DNA of 62,637 bases from Clostridia bacterium (lineage in GTDB: Bacteria; Bacillota; Clostridia; Christensenellales; CAG-138): contig JAFWMS010000036.1 in assembly GCA_017545535.1 (NCBI GenBank), positions 1-62,637 of the forward strand. Reading direction: 5' to 3'. The position numbers and the translations under genes are program-made. The notes below the pieces were generated by a model. That model saw nothing but the letters and a program-made list of their open reading frames with translations. It had not been told where the DNA came from and ran no database searches. Below are positions 7,869-16,120 of this stretch, piece after piece. How positions within the stretch are numbered: position 1 is the stretch's first letter; each line of letters starts with the position of its first letter.

Positions 7869-9324
7869 CCGTGCCCTCCCGCAAATAGTCCTCCACGATC
7901 TCCCGATCGTCGAAATGGTGCTTGACGCCGTTGATCTCCTGATAGGTCTCGTGGCCCTTGCCTGCCACCACGATCACGTCCCCCTCCCGGGCCATGTCCA
8001 GGGCGTAGTGGATGGCCCGACGCCTGTCCTCGATGACGGTGTAGGCGGCCGCGGTCCGGCGGATCCCCTCCACGATGCTGTCGATGATGACCATGGGGTC
8101 CTCGGACCGGGGGTTGTCGCTGGTGATGACGGAGAAATCCGCGTTTCGGCCGGAGATCTCGCCCATGATGGGCCGCTTGCCGTGGTCCCTGTCCCCGCCG
8201 CAGCCGAAGACGGAGATGAGGCGGCCCTTGGCAAAGCCCCGGGCCGTGGTCAGCACGTTCTTCAATGCGTCGGGGGTATGGGCGTAGTCCACGTACACCG
8301 CGAAGGGACGGCCGAAGGTATCCGCCGCCTGGAGCCGGCCCACCACGCAGGGGAGCTTTTCAAGGCCCTTGCGGACGGTCTGGAAGGGGATGCCCGCCGC
8401 CACGGCCAAGGCCGCGGTGCCCATGGCGTTGTACACGGAAAAGAGGCCCGAGATATGCAGATTTACCCGGCCGTCCCCCATGGGGGTGAAGAGATGGAAG
8501 GAGGCGCCGGCGGTGGTGATCTCGATGCTCTTGGCGTAGAAGTCGCCGCCCTTGTAGATGCCCATGGTCCACAGGGGGCAGGGAAGCCCCTCGCTCATGT
8601 AGTCGGCGGCGGGGTCGTCGTCGTTGACGATGGCCAGGTCCGTCTGATAGAACAGCTTCTTCTTCGCCGCCCGATAGGCTTCGAATGTCTTGTGATAGTC
8701 CAGATGATCCTGGGTCAGATTGGTGAACAGGGCCGCCTTGAAGCGGATGCCCGCCGCCCGGTTTTGGGCCAGGGCGTGGCTCGACACCTCCATGATGACC
8801 AGATCCACCCCCCGCTCCACCATGTGATCAAGGAGCCGGAACAGGTCCACGGATTCCGGGGTGGTCCGCTCCGTCTCCACCACCTCGTCCCCCACCAGGT
8901 TGTGGATGGTGCCGATGAGGCCCACCTTGAGGCCCGCCTCCTCCGCCACGGCCTTCACCATGTAGGTGGTGGAGGTCTTGCCGTTGGTGCCGGTGACGCC
9001 CAGCATGGTCATCTTCCGCTCCGGATGATCGAAGAAGCAGGCCGCCGCCCGGGCCATGGCCTCCCGGCCGTCCGTGACCAGCAGCTGGGGCACGTCCAGG
9101 GGAAGCCTCTCCTCCACGATGAGGGCCGCCGCCCCCTTGTCCACCGCCTGCCGGGCGAATCTGTGGCCGTCGGTCTTCTCCCCCCGAAGGCAGCAGAACA
9201 GGGCCCCGGGGATCACCTTCCTTGAATCGTAGGCCACGTCGGTGATTTCGATCTCCCATTTGGAGAGGTCGTCCCGAGGGGGCAACTCTATGTGCAGCTC
9301 TTCGGCTATCTTGGTTAACAGCAT
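7852..9324 (-). CDS. murE: UDP-MurNAc-tripeptide synthetase, meso-diaminopimelate type
   Basis: Adds the third residue of the stem peptide to UDP-MurNAc-L-Ala-D-Glu. The start is placed at 9324 (MLLTKIAEELHIELP) because AGAGGAAGAACAA stands directly before it; an open frame continues 54 codons further upstream but is not MurE-like. The 490-residue product shows SRKVIPGALF, the P-loop GVTGTNGKTSTTYM, carbamylated-Lys region features, YAHTPDAL and GCGGDRDHGKRP. The substrate motif DNPRSEDP with Arg is the form that recognises meso-diaminopimelate rather than lysine, so the wall is probably mDAP-type. Confidence 0.95.
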   Translation of the reverse strand: MLLTKIAEELHIELPPRDDLSKWEIEITDVAYDSRKVIPGALFCCLRGEKTDGHRFARQAVDKGAAALIVEERLPLDVPQLLVTDGREAMARAAACFFDHPERKMTMLGVTGTNGKTSTTYMVKAVAEEAGLKVGLIGTIHNLVGDEVVETERTTPESVDLFRLLDHMVERGVDLVIMEVSSHALAQNRAAGIRFKAALFTNLTQDHLDYHKTFEAYRAAKKKLFYQTDLAIVNDDDPAADYMSEGLPCPLWTMGIYKGGDFYAKSIEITTAGASFHLFTPMGDGRVNLHISGLFSVYNAMGTAALAVAAGIPFQTVRKGLEKLPCVVGRLQAADTFGRPFAVYVDYAHTPDALKNVLTTARGFAKGRLISVFGCGGDRDHGKRPIMGEISGRNADFSVITSDNPRSEDPMVIIDSIVEGIRRTAAAYTVIEDRRRAIHYALDMAREGDVIVVAGKGHETYQEINGVKHHFDDREIVEDYLREGTDDLGT

Positions 9325-9370
9325 TTGTTCTTCCTCTGGTTCCTTTCGTTCCTCCGCCGAAAACGGCATA

Positions 9371-11566
9371 TCATTCGGCGGGCGTACCGCCGGAAAACTC
9401 CACGCGGACCGCAGTGCCCACGGGGATGTCCGTCCCCTCCGGGAACTGGGCCGTGATGACCGTGCCGGCGCTGTTGCTCCTATCATAGTCCATGACGAGG
9501 CCTGCCTTCTTCAGGGCGTCCATGGCGTTGAGCCGGTTCTTGCCCAGCACTTTAGGCATCTTGGTCATCTCCACCTCCTGTTCCTCCCCCTGGAAGGTGG
9601 TCCAGGCGGTGTACAGGATGATGGGGCTGCCCCGGACCACCATGTTCCCCGGGGCGGGGCTCTGCCGCTGGACGGCGGCGGCCTTTTCGGATTCCATGAA
9701 CGTGGCTTCCAGACCCGCCGTCTTCAGGACGACGTTGGCCTGTTCCACCGTCATGCCCCGCACGTCCGGCACGGAAACGGCGGTCTCCTTCCGATCCGTG
9801 GGCACGGAGAAGTAGGTGAGCACGTTCCGAAGGACCTGCTGCACGAAGGGGGCGGCCACGGTGCTGCCGTAGACCACGGGGACCTGGGGTTCGTCCACGA
9901 TGATCATGCACAGATACTCCGGATCGTCCGCCGGGGCAAAGCCCACGAAGGAGGCCACCAGGAGGGTGCTGGACACCTTCCCGTTCTCGTCGTACTTCTG
10001 GGAGGTGCCGGTCTTACCGCCCACGGTGTAGCCGGGGATGGCCGCGTTCTTGCCGCTGCCGGAGTCCACCACGCCCGTGAGATACTTGCGGATCTTAGCG
10101 GAGGTGTCAGGACTGATGACGGTGCGGACCAGCGTCCGCTCGTTGTGCTCCAAAACGGTGCCGTCCGCGGCGGTGATGTCCGCCACATAGTAGGGCTTGA
10201 GCAGATCGCCGCCGTTGATGGCGGCGCACACGGCCATGGCCATCTGCAGCCCCGTGCAGGAGATGCTTTGGCCGAAGCCGATGCGGGCCAGGTCCGTATC
10301 CCGGATGTACTTACGGTGGGTGACCTTGCCCGTGGTCTCGCCGCCAATGCCCACGCCGGTCTTGTCGTTCATACCGAAGGCGTAGATGTACTCATAAAAT
10401 TTGTCCGTGCCCATCTTCAGGGCCATGGACATGAAGGCGGGGTTGCAGCTGTTCTGCACCGCCTGGGCCAAGGTCTCCTGCCCGTGGCCCCTGGTGCGCC
10501 AGCACTTGATCTTCTGGCCCAGCACGTTCAGCGAGCCCTTGCAGTTGAAGGTGGTGGAATCGCTCACCGTGCCGGAGTCCAGGGCCGCCGCCAGGGTGAC
10601 CACCTTGAACACGGACCCGGGCTCGTAGGTCTCGGTGACCATCCGCTGCCGGGACAGATCCAGCAGCGTCTCCGCGTCGGTACGGGGCGGGCTGTTGGGG
10701 TCGATGGTGGGATAGGAGCTGATGGCGTAGATCTCGCCGGTCTTAGGGCTCATGACCACGCCGTAGGCGTATTTAGCCAGGTTGGTCCGGGCCGCCTCCT
10801 CCAGGGCGCTCTGCAAAAAGCCTTCTATGCCTGTATCCACGGTGAGCTGGACCGTGGCGCCGGCGATGGGGGCGATGTAAGAGGATTCGCCGCCGGGGAT
10901 GGCGTTGCCGTCCCGGTCGGTCTCGGCGATCTGCTTCCCGTCTACGCCGGAGAGGATGGAGTTGTAGGAGAGCTCCACGCCGGTCTGGCCGTCCCCGTCC
11001 ACGTTGGTGAAGCCCAGGAGCTGGCCGAACAGGTTCCCCTCGGGGTAGTTCCGCTTCACGTCGGAGTAGTAGCTGATGGCCCGATTCTCCTGAAAGGTGA
11101 CCAACTGGGCGATGATGTTGGATTCCACCTGGTCCTTGATCTTCACCTGCTGATAGAACTTGCCGTCCCGGGGGTTCACCTTGGTCATCTTGTTAATGAT
11201 GGTCTCATAGTTCACGTTGAGCAGGGTGGAAAGGATGTTAGCGATACGCTCCCGATCCGCGTCTTCGGTGATGGCCTGTGGGTTCACGCAGACCTGATAG
11301 GTGGTGTAGCTCTCCGCCAGCACGTTCCCGTTCCTGTCCAGGATCTTGCCCCGCTCCGCCTTCAGCGAGAGGGAGCTTTGCCACTGGCGCTGGGCCATCT
11401 TGGCGTATTCCGGACCCTTCACGATGGACACGTAGTAGAGGTTGACAAGCAGCGCCGCCAGCAGGAGTACGGCAAATATGGAAGCCACCAACAGCTTCCG
11501 GCGGAGCCTGGATATGCGGGGCCGACGGGCCTTTATTCTTTTTTTCCGCTGCTCCCTTTGCTTCAC
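9371..11566 (-). CDS. Class B penicillin-binding protein with two PASTA domains (SpoVD/FtsI type)
   Basis: Transpeptidase that cross-links septal or spore-cortex peptidoglycan. In 731 residues: a basic N-terminal tail, one membrane helix near residues 25-47, the PBP dimerisation domain, then the transpeptidase with SxxK as GSVFKV near residue 318, SxN as NSCNPAF near 373 and KTG as GGKTGTSQ near 516. Two PASTA repeats follow, starting at VPDVRGMTVEQANVVL and MPKVLGKNRLNAMDAL. PASTA-bearing SpoVD and PBP2B-like proteins bind muropeptides or beta-lactams. The start codon is GTG at 11566, behind AAAAGGTCA. The partner SEDS protein FtsW is five genes downstream. Confidence 0.93.
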   Translation of the reverse strand: MKQREQRKKRIKARRPRISRLRRKLLVASIFAVLLLAALLVNLYYVSIVKGPEYAKMAQRQWQSSLSLKAERGKILDRNGNVLAESYTTYQVCVNPQAITEDADRERIANILSTLLNVNYETIINKMTKVNPRDGKFYQQVKIKDQVESNIIAQLVTFQENRAISYYSDVKRNYPEGNLFGQLLGFTNVDGDGQTGVELSYNSILSGVDGKQIAETDRDGNAIPGGESSYIAPIAGATVQLTVDTGIEGFLQSALEEAARTNLAKYAYGVVMSPKTGEIYAISSYPTIDPNSPPRTDAETLLDLSRQRMVTETYEPGSVFKVVTLAAALDSGTVSDSTTFNCKGSLNVLGQKIKCWRTRGHGQETLAQAVQNSCNPAFMSMALKMGTDKFYEYIYAFGMNDKTGVGIGGETTGKVTHRKYIRDTDLARIGFGQSISCTGLQMAMAVCAAINGGDLLKPYYVADITAADGTVLEHNERTLVRTVISPDTSAKIRKYLTGVVDSGSGKNAAIPGYTVGGKTGTSQKYDENGKVSSTLLVASFVGFAPADDPEYLCMIIVDEPQVPVVYGSTVAAPFVQQVLRNVLTYFSVPTDRKETAVSVPDVRGMTVEQANVVLKTAGLEATFMESEKAAAVQRQSPAPGNMVVRGSPIILYTAWTTFQGEEQEVEMTKMPKVLGKNRLNAMDALKKAGLVMDYDRSNSAGTVITAQFPEGTDIPVGTAVRVEFSGGTPAE

Positions 11567-11595
11567 TGACCTTTTCTTGGTCCTTTCTCGTGGGG

Positions 11596-12039
11596 TTAGT
11601 TATCGTTCCAGCTCATGACCCGGCCCACGCTTTGGTTGGCCTCGTTGATGGTGGCGTAATCGTTCAGGGTGCTCTGCTGCTTGCGCAGGAGGGAGATGTT
11701 CTCCTTGTAGGTGGCGATGTCGTCCTCCAGGGAATGGATCTCCGTGTAGATCTTGGCGATCTGCGCGCTGCCGCTGATGGCCAAAATAGCGGTGGCCGCG
11801 ATGAGGAACACGGAGAGGATCAGCAGGATGCGGGAGTAGATGGGCACCCGGGGCTGCCGGATCTCCACCGCTTCCTCCTCTTCGATCTCCTTCTCCCGGG
11901 GCTGGGGATAGACGGGCAGATTTTCCGCCACCTCCTCCACCATGCGGACCTCGGGGCCGTTGCGACGGGAGGGGGAGTAGATGCGGGTCACCGGCGCGCC
12001 GCTGCCGGTGGTTTTTTCCGTATCAAAGGATACTTCCAT
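11596..12039 (-). CDS. ftsL: FtsL-like septum formation protein
   Basis: Small bitopic protein of 147 residues placed exactly where ftsL sits in dcw clusters, between rsmH and the PBP gene. The charged cytoplasmic part (EKEIEEEEAVEIRQP) is followed by one membrane helix (residues about 75-100, ILLILSVFLIAATAILAI) and an extracellular heptad-like coiled coil (IYTEIHSLEDDIATYKENIS). Sequence identity in this family is weak, so the call rests on topology and position. Its ATG overlaps the end of rsmH by 17 bases. Confidence 0.85.
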   Translation of the reverse strand: MEVSFDTEKTTGSGAPVTRIYSPSRRNGPEVRMVEEVAENLPVYPQPREKEIEEEEAVEIRQPRVPIYSRILLILSVFLIAATAILAISGSAQIAKIYTEIHSLEDDIATYKENISLLRKQQSTLNDYATINEANQSVGRVMSWNDN

Positions 12040-13045
12040 GGTTCCTCCCTTCTCTATACGTGTTCCGTTCCGCTCCTATGCCTAAGGGCAGCTTCTCCAG
12101 GGCCCTGAGCTTGCAGCAGGTGGAGCGGCTGTTCTCCTGTTGTTCCGCCGCGCAGGCGGTCAGGGGGTGCTTCGTCAAAACTTTCCCGTAGGGTGTCCTT
12201 CCGCAGACGCACTGGGGGCTCCTGGGCGGGCAGACACAGGGGTTCTCCGCCGTTTTGAAGGCGGTTTTCACGATCCGATCCTCCAGGGAATGGAAGGTGA
12301 GGATCACCAGCCGGCCGCCGGGGTGCAACAGGTCGATGCAGCTGTCCACCGCCTCCCGAAGGCCCTGAAGCTCGCCGTTCACCTCGATGCGGACGGCCTG
12401 GAAGACGCGGCGAGCCGGGTGCTGCTGCTCCTTGTGGCGGAACTTCGCCGGAATGGCGCCGGCGACGACGTCCGCCAGCTCCGTGGTGGTGGCGATGGGC
12501 TTCTCCGCCCGCTTCTCCAAAATTCGCCGGGCGATGAGGGGAGAGAACCGCTCCTCACCGTAGTCCCGGAAGATGCGGACGAGCTCCTTCTCCGAATAGC
12601 CGTTCACCACGTCCGCCGCGGTGAGGGGGGCGCTTTGGTCCATGCGCATGTCCAGGGGCGCCTCGAACTTATAGGAGAAGCCGCGGCTGGGCTCGTCCAG
12701 CTGATGGGAGGAGACGCCCAGATCCAGAAGGATGCCGTCCACCTTGTCTACGCCCCGCTGCAGGAGCAGGGTCTTCATGTGGAAGAAGTTGCCGTAGAGG
12801 GCGGTGAACCTGTCCTTGAAGGGGGCGAGCCGCCCCTCGGCCGCGGCGAGGGCGTCCCTGTCCCGGTCGATGCCGAAGAGACGGCCGTCGGCCGGAAGGA
12901 GGTTCAGGATGGCCTCGCTGTGGCCGCCGCCGCCCAAGGTACCGTCCACGAACACGCCGCCCCGCGCCGGTTGCAGGAGGGAGAGCACTTCCTCGACCAT
13001 GATAGGCGCGTGGTAAAAAGCCGGATTCAGCTGGTTCGATTCCAT
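12023..13045 (-). CDS. rsmH: 16S rRNA (cytosine-1402-N4)-methyltransferase RsmH (MraW)
   Basis: SAM-dependent methylation of C1402 in the ribosomal P site. The start is set at ATG 13045 (MESNQLNPAFYHAPIM) because AAAGGAGGT lies 5 bases before it; this gives 340 residues, close to family length (about 310), with extra C-terminal residues. Visible motifs: APIMVEEVL, FVDGTLGGGGHSEAIL (SAM), DGILLDLGVSSHQLDEPSRGFSY, and the C-terminal HSLEDRIVK and KHPLTA. It is the first gene of the operon, immediately behind the promoter at 13122-13150. The usual upstream mraZ is absent. Confidence 0.95.
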   Translation of the reverse strand: MESNQLNPAFYHAPIMVEEVLSLLQPARGGVFVDGTLGGGGHSEAILNLLPADGRLFGIDRDRDALAAAEGRLAPFKDRFTALYGNFFHMKTLLLQRGVDKVDGILLDLGVSSHQLDEPSRGFSYKFEAPLDMRMDQSAPLTAADVVNGYSEKELVRIFRDYGEERFSPLIARRILEKRAEKPIATTTELADVVAGAIPAKFRHKEQQHPARRVFQAVRIEVNGELQGLREAVDSCIDLLHPGGRLVILTFHSLEDRIVKTAFKTAENPCVCPPRSPQCVCGRTPYGKVLTKHPLTACAAEQQENSRSTCCKLRALEKLPLGIGAERNTYREGRNHGSIL

Positions 13046-13121
13046 GGCGGACCTCCTTTCTTCAGGCGTTGGGGCCGTTTTTGGCCGCAGGGACATACGT
13101 CCACATATATATACAGAGTGT

Positions 13122-13150
13122 ATTATATCGCAAGTCGACCCATTTGTCAG
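13122..13150 (-). promoter_or_regulatory. Promoter of the division/cell-wall operon
   Basis: CTGACA (13145-13150), 17-bp spacer, TATAAT (13122-13127), then about 70 bases of leader to rsmH. It is the only clear promoter found for the nine genes down to ftsQ, all of which overlap or are closely spaced. Confidence 0.85.
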
Positions 13151-13214
13151 TATAAAAATGTGATAATCGCGTGATAGATTTTTGAATTCGTTTTTTTCGC
13201 TGCTTTTCTCTTTC

Positions 13215-13249
13215 GGGCTGTGCCTTTTATCAAGGCGCGCCCTTTTTTT
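13215..13249 (+). terminator. Hairpin with T-tract on the plus strand, no matching upstream gene
   Basis: GGGCTGTGCCTT can pair with AAGGCGCGCCC (8 pairs including G-T, one mismatch, then 2 pairs) around a TTATC loop, followed by seven Ts (13243-13249). It has the form of an intrinsic terminator for plus-strand transcription, but no gene on that strand ends here. It lies in the 13151-13440 spacer between the dcw promoter and the foldase gene. It could end an antisense or small RNA, or be fortuitous. Confidence 0.4.
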
Positions 13250-13346
13250 GAATTGGCCTCAAACAGAGATGGGCATTGAGTCAGATGACAAACGGCATAA
13301 TACGGGCGCTAAAGCTGCCTCGGTTCTATATCCGGCGGTTCGCCCC

Positions 13347-13381
13347 AAAAAAACAGCATCCTCCTGTCGAAGGAGGAGCTG
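13347..13381 (-). terminator. Rho-independent terminator of the foldase gene
   Basis: On the minus strand CAGC-TCCTCCT pairs with AGGAGGA-(T)-GCTG around TCGAC, followed by seven Ts (13347-13353). It stands about 60 bases after the foldase stop codon and separates it from the dcw operon. Confidence 0.85.
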
Positions 13382-13440
13382 GAATGATTTTCATCCTGCC
13401 GTGACTCTTTCCTGCAGGATCTGGCGCTGGGCCTATGCCG

Positions 13441-14607
13441 TCAATTCTGCCCGCGCATCAGCTCGACAAAGGCAGGATAGATCGTGACCACGTCCAGCTT
13501 TTCAATCTCCGGGGCGGCGGTGACGTCCATCGCCTTGGAGCGGGCCACGAGCCGATCCTTGAGGCATTCGTCCCGCAGAGAGGAAAGCTGTTCCGCGTCA
13601 TCGTTCAGTCTTTTTTTAAGATCCTTTCGCAAGATGATATAGAACCCGGTCTCCCCCTCCACCACGGCGCTGACCTGGCCCGGAGACAGAGCCTGGGCGG
13701 CCGCTTCATAGACGGCGTTCATGGTCCCCGGGGCGAAGATATAGCCCTCCGGATTGTCGGCCCGATACGGGTCCTCGCTGGCCTCGTCAGCCAGGGCCGC
13801 AAAGGCGGCTTCCGGATCCTGCGCGGCGGCGATCTGCCGGGCAAGCTCCTCCGCTTTCTGTTTCTTGGCAGCGACGGTCTCTTTGGAAAGCTCCTTATAG
13901 CTGGAAAGATCCACCTTGGACAGGTAGATATGGTCCGTGAAGAGGCCGTACTCGTTTAGATCCTCCACACCGATATACAGGGGGCTGCCTTTGCTCGCCG
14001 CCAGCGCCGCCAGCTTGTCGAGCCAAAGGGAATAGGCGCTGATCCTATCGTAATTTGCCCGGGAAAGGCCCATTTGGGCGATATAGTTGGCGAATGCCTC
14101 CTCGCCGCCCAGGCTCTTCACCAGCTCCTGCCGCTCTTCTTCCAGCGTCTTTTGATCGTTTTCATCCAGGGTAAGCCCGTTTTCCGCGGCGACGGCTTCC
14201 ACGGCCATGTACAGACGGGCGGTTTCGTCGGTCTGTCGGTTCAGATAAGCCCGCAGGGTATCGCTGTCGCCGAAGGGCGCTTCCCAATTCAAATAGCCGT
14301 CGGTACCCATGACGCTTTTGAACTCCGGATGATCCTCCGCATAGGTGTACACCCGGTATTCCATAAGGCTCGCGTTGTAGACCTGCCAATAGCAATACAG
14401 CGCCAGAGGAATGGAAACGCCTTCCGCCGACATCACCGTCATCTCCGGATCAAGGCCCGTGATCGTTTCGAATACGTCCTTTCCGGTCCATGCCGGGATG
14501 GCCGTGGCGACAGGTTCGGCAGCCGTCTTCTTTTCGCCCGTGGTGCAGCCGGCAAGGGCGCTTAGCATCAGCATGCAGGCGATCAGCAAGGCTATCTTTT
14601 GTTTCAT
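13441..14607 (-). CDS. Parvulin-type peptidyl-prolyl isomerase lipoprotein (PrsA/SurA-like foldase)
   Basis: A 388-residue lipoprotein (signal peptide and lipobox LSALAGC, Cys at about 20) expected on the outer face of the membrane, helping secreted proteins fold. A SurA-like N-terminal helical region (residues about 60-240) precedes a PpiC/parvulin domain at about 245-355 (EDPYRADNPEGYIFAPGT; VSAVVEGETGFYIILRK). The gene has GGAGG before ATG 14607 and is bounded by terminators on both sides (14688-14730 upstream, 13347-13381 downstream), so it is probably its own unit, although no convincing promoter is visible in the GC-rich 14608-14690 stretch. Client proteins are unknown. Confidence 0.85.
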   Translation of the reverse strand: MKQKIALLIACMLMLSALAGCTTGEKKTAAEPVATAIPAWTGKDVFETITGLDPEMTVMSAEGVSIPLALYCYWQVYNASLMEYRVYTYAEDHPEFKSVMGTDGYLNWEAPFGDSDTLRAYLNRQTDETARLYMAVEAVAAENGLTLDENDQKTLEEERQELVKSLGGEEAFANYIAQMGLSRANYDRISAYSLWLDKLAALAASKGSPLYIGVEDLNEYGLFTDHIYLSKVDLSSYKELSKETVAAKKQKAEELARQIAAAQDPEAAFAALADEASEDPYRADNPEGYIFAPGTMNAVYEAAAQALSPGQVSAVVEGETGFYIILRKDLKKRLNDDAEQLSSLRDECLKDRLVARSKAMDVTAAPEIEKLDVVTIYPAFVELMRGQN

Positions 14608-14687
14608 ACGTTTTCCTCCGGATCCTTCCGTTTGCCGCCCGATCCAAAGCCCTCGGGCGAAGGGATTTCGTGGCAGGACGCACGACG

Positions 14688-14730
14688 AATAAAAATGGTT
14701 CCGGGGAGCTTTCGCAAGAAGGCTCCCCGA
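14688..14730 (-). terminator. Terminator of the dipeptidase/transporter operon
   Basis: On the minus strand CGGGGAGC (14722-14729) pairs with GCTCCCCG (14702-14709), extended by TTC/GAA around TTGC, followed by GAACC and ATTTTTATT. The T-run starts 6 bases late, so efficiency may be partial. Confidence 0.65.
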
Positions 14731-14761
14731 TCGGATTCAGGTTCGGTTGCTCCCCCCGGCA

Positions 14762-15928
14762 TCAATCGTAGTAGACGCGATCAGCCGGTGCGGCAGCGGG
14801 ATCGTAGTAGTAGGGCGCCAGGCTCTTGCACATATCCTCATAGGAGGGGATCCCTTCCACCTGGATGGTCTGGGTGGGATTGATCATATTGTTCCACTCG
14901 ATGGTCTTGAGGATCGTGGTGATATGGCGGGCCACCCGCTTTTCAATGGGCCAGCCGTTCTCGTCGATGGGCGCGTAGAGGAGCTTGTGCTCGCCGGCCA
15001 TCATGACGAAGCGGTCCTTGCCCTCCATGAGCAGCGCCTCGTCCGTAATGCCGCGGATACGGTCCAGCATGGGCTCGGCCACCTCGAAGGTGTAGGGCAC
15101 GCAGTCGGACCAGTCGCCGATCTCCCGGTGGCTGAGGCCGTGAAGCGCTTCAGGCGAGTAGTTGCAGGTGATGGCTACGTCGAAGGGAGAAGCGGTCAGG
15201 TCCATGGAGACCATGGAACCCACGACCTCGCCCCGCTGATGGAACACGATGGTGTTTTCCACGGAATACTCCAGCTCCGCCTCGTGCAGGTCTATGGCAA
15301 GATCGATGTGCTCCTGCTGGATCATCTGCATGGCCGCGTAGTTGGTGCGCTCGGTCATGAGGCCGTTGGCCTTGCCGGGCCAGGTACGGTTGATGTTCCG
15401 CACGTCCACGTTGGCCAGGTTCTGTCCGCTGGGATAGTGGATATAGACCTCGGGATCGGGCCAGGAATCCAGCTGGTTGCCGGCTCTGTCGCCGAAGCGC
15501 CACTTCATGTTGCCCCATCCGCAGTCATAGGTGAAGAACCGGGGATAGGCTTCGCCCACACGGGTGTTGGTGGAGGCGCTGGTGTTCAGACTGTCGATGA
15601 TGAACACCCGGCCCTGGGTGACCTTCAGATTTTCCACCAGCAGCTGGCAGGCCATGATGCCCACAGGCTCCTCGGGATGGCTGCGGCCCCAGATAAGGAT
15701 GGTGCCGCCGGGAACGCCGCTGTCGAAGATATACACGTTGCAGTCGTTCACGGTGCCCTTGATCACATCGCTGTAATCGGAGAGCTTCTTGACCTCCGTG
15801 ATGTACTCGCTGACGACCACCGGCTCCTTATAGGTCCGGTGCTCCCGGAACATGTATCCGGCGATGGCCATCATGACGACCGCCAGAGCCACGGCCACGA
15901 TTTTGATGATGGTAGTTTTGTTTTTCAT
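14762..15928 (-). CDS. Membrane-anchored succinylglutamate desuccinylase/aspartoacylase-family (M14-like) hydrolase
   Basis: A 388-residue protein with an N-terminal membrane helix (residues about 7-27) and an extracytoplasmic zinc-hydrolase domain. Zinc ligands of the AstE/AspA family are visible as GRSHPEEP (His and Glu, about 82-85) and DLHEAEL (His, about 220). The family removes acyl groups from amino acids or cleaves carboxy-terminal residues. It is the last gene of a five-gene operon, 14 bases behind the 57-aa membrane protein and with its Shine-Dalgarno (TAAGGAGG) overlapping that gene's stop. Facing outside next to a transporter and a secreted dipeptidase, it probably trims a substrate before uptake; which one is unknown. 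Confidence 0.75.
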   Translation of the reverse strand: MKNKTTIIKIVAVALAVVMMAIAGYMFREHRTYKEPVVVSEYITEVKKLSDYSDVIKGTVNDCNVYIFDSGVPGGTILIWGRSHPEEPVGIMACQLLVENLKVTQGRVFIIDSLNTSASTNTRVGEAYPRFFTYDCGWGNMKWRFGDRAGNQLDSWPDPEVYIHYPSGQNLANVDVRNINRTWPGKANGLMTERTNYAAMQMIQQEHIDLAIDLHEAELEYSVENTIVFHQRGEVVGSMVSMDLTASPFDVAITCNYSPEALHGLSHREIGDWSDCVPYTFEVAEPMLDRIRGITDEALLMEGKDRFVMMAGEHKLLYAPIDENGWPIEKRVARHITTILKTIEWNNMINPTQTIQVEGIPSYEDMCKSLAPYYYDPAAAPADRVYYD

Positions 15929-15942
15929 TTCCTTCAGCCTCC

Positions 15943-16116
15943 TTACTTCAGTCGCAGCAAGCGAAGGACGAACGGGATCATGATCACAACGTATACCAGG
16001 GCATCCTGCACATTCTTGGTCTTGATAAACACCCGAATGGTGGCAAACAGAAAGAATGCGGCGGTGGCATAGGTGCAGATTGTGATGATCAAATTAACGA
16101 TAACCAATGCGCTCAT
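15943..16116 (-). CDS. 57-residue hydrophobic membrane protein, probable small transporter subunit
   Basis: A short gene with ATG at 16116, GGGGGTG Shine-Dalgarno 7 bases upstream, and TAA at 15943-15945. The 57 codons give two hydrophobic stretches, residues about 3-30 (MSALVIVNLIITICTYATAA) and 39-51 (ALVYVVIMIPFVL), separated by RVFIKTKNVQD, and a basic end (RLLRLK). It starts 4 bases after the permease stop, inside the Shine-Dalgarno spacing, so translation is coupled to the permease. I know no named family for it. The position suggests a small partner of the permease, like small membrane subunits of other secondary transporters; this is inference. Confidence 0.75.
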   Translation of the reverse strand: MSALVIVNLIITICTYATAAFFLFATIRVFIKTKNVQDALVYVVIMIPFVLRLLRLK

Positions 16117-16120
16117 ATGC

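Noticed and set aside
9242..11569. A 775-codon plus-strand frame opposite the PBP gene, and similar long plus-strand frames across the dcw cluster
   Set aside because: Rich in Gly, His, Val and Asp without domains; mirror of third-position GC bias in the real genes.
13182..13487. A 101-codon plus-strand frame in the foldase/rsmH spacer
   Set aside because: No Shine-Dalgarno; it runs over two terminator hairpins and into the foldase gene, and its composition is not protein-like.
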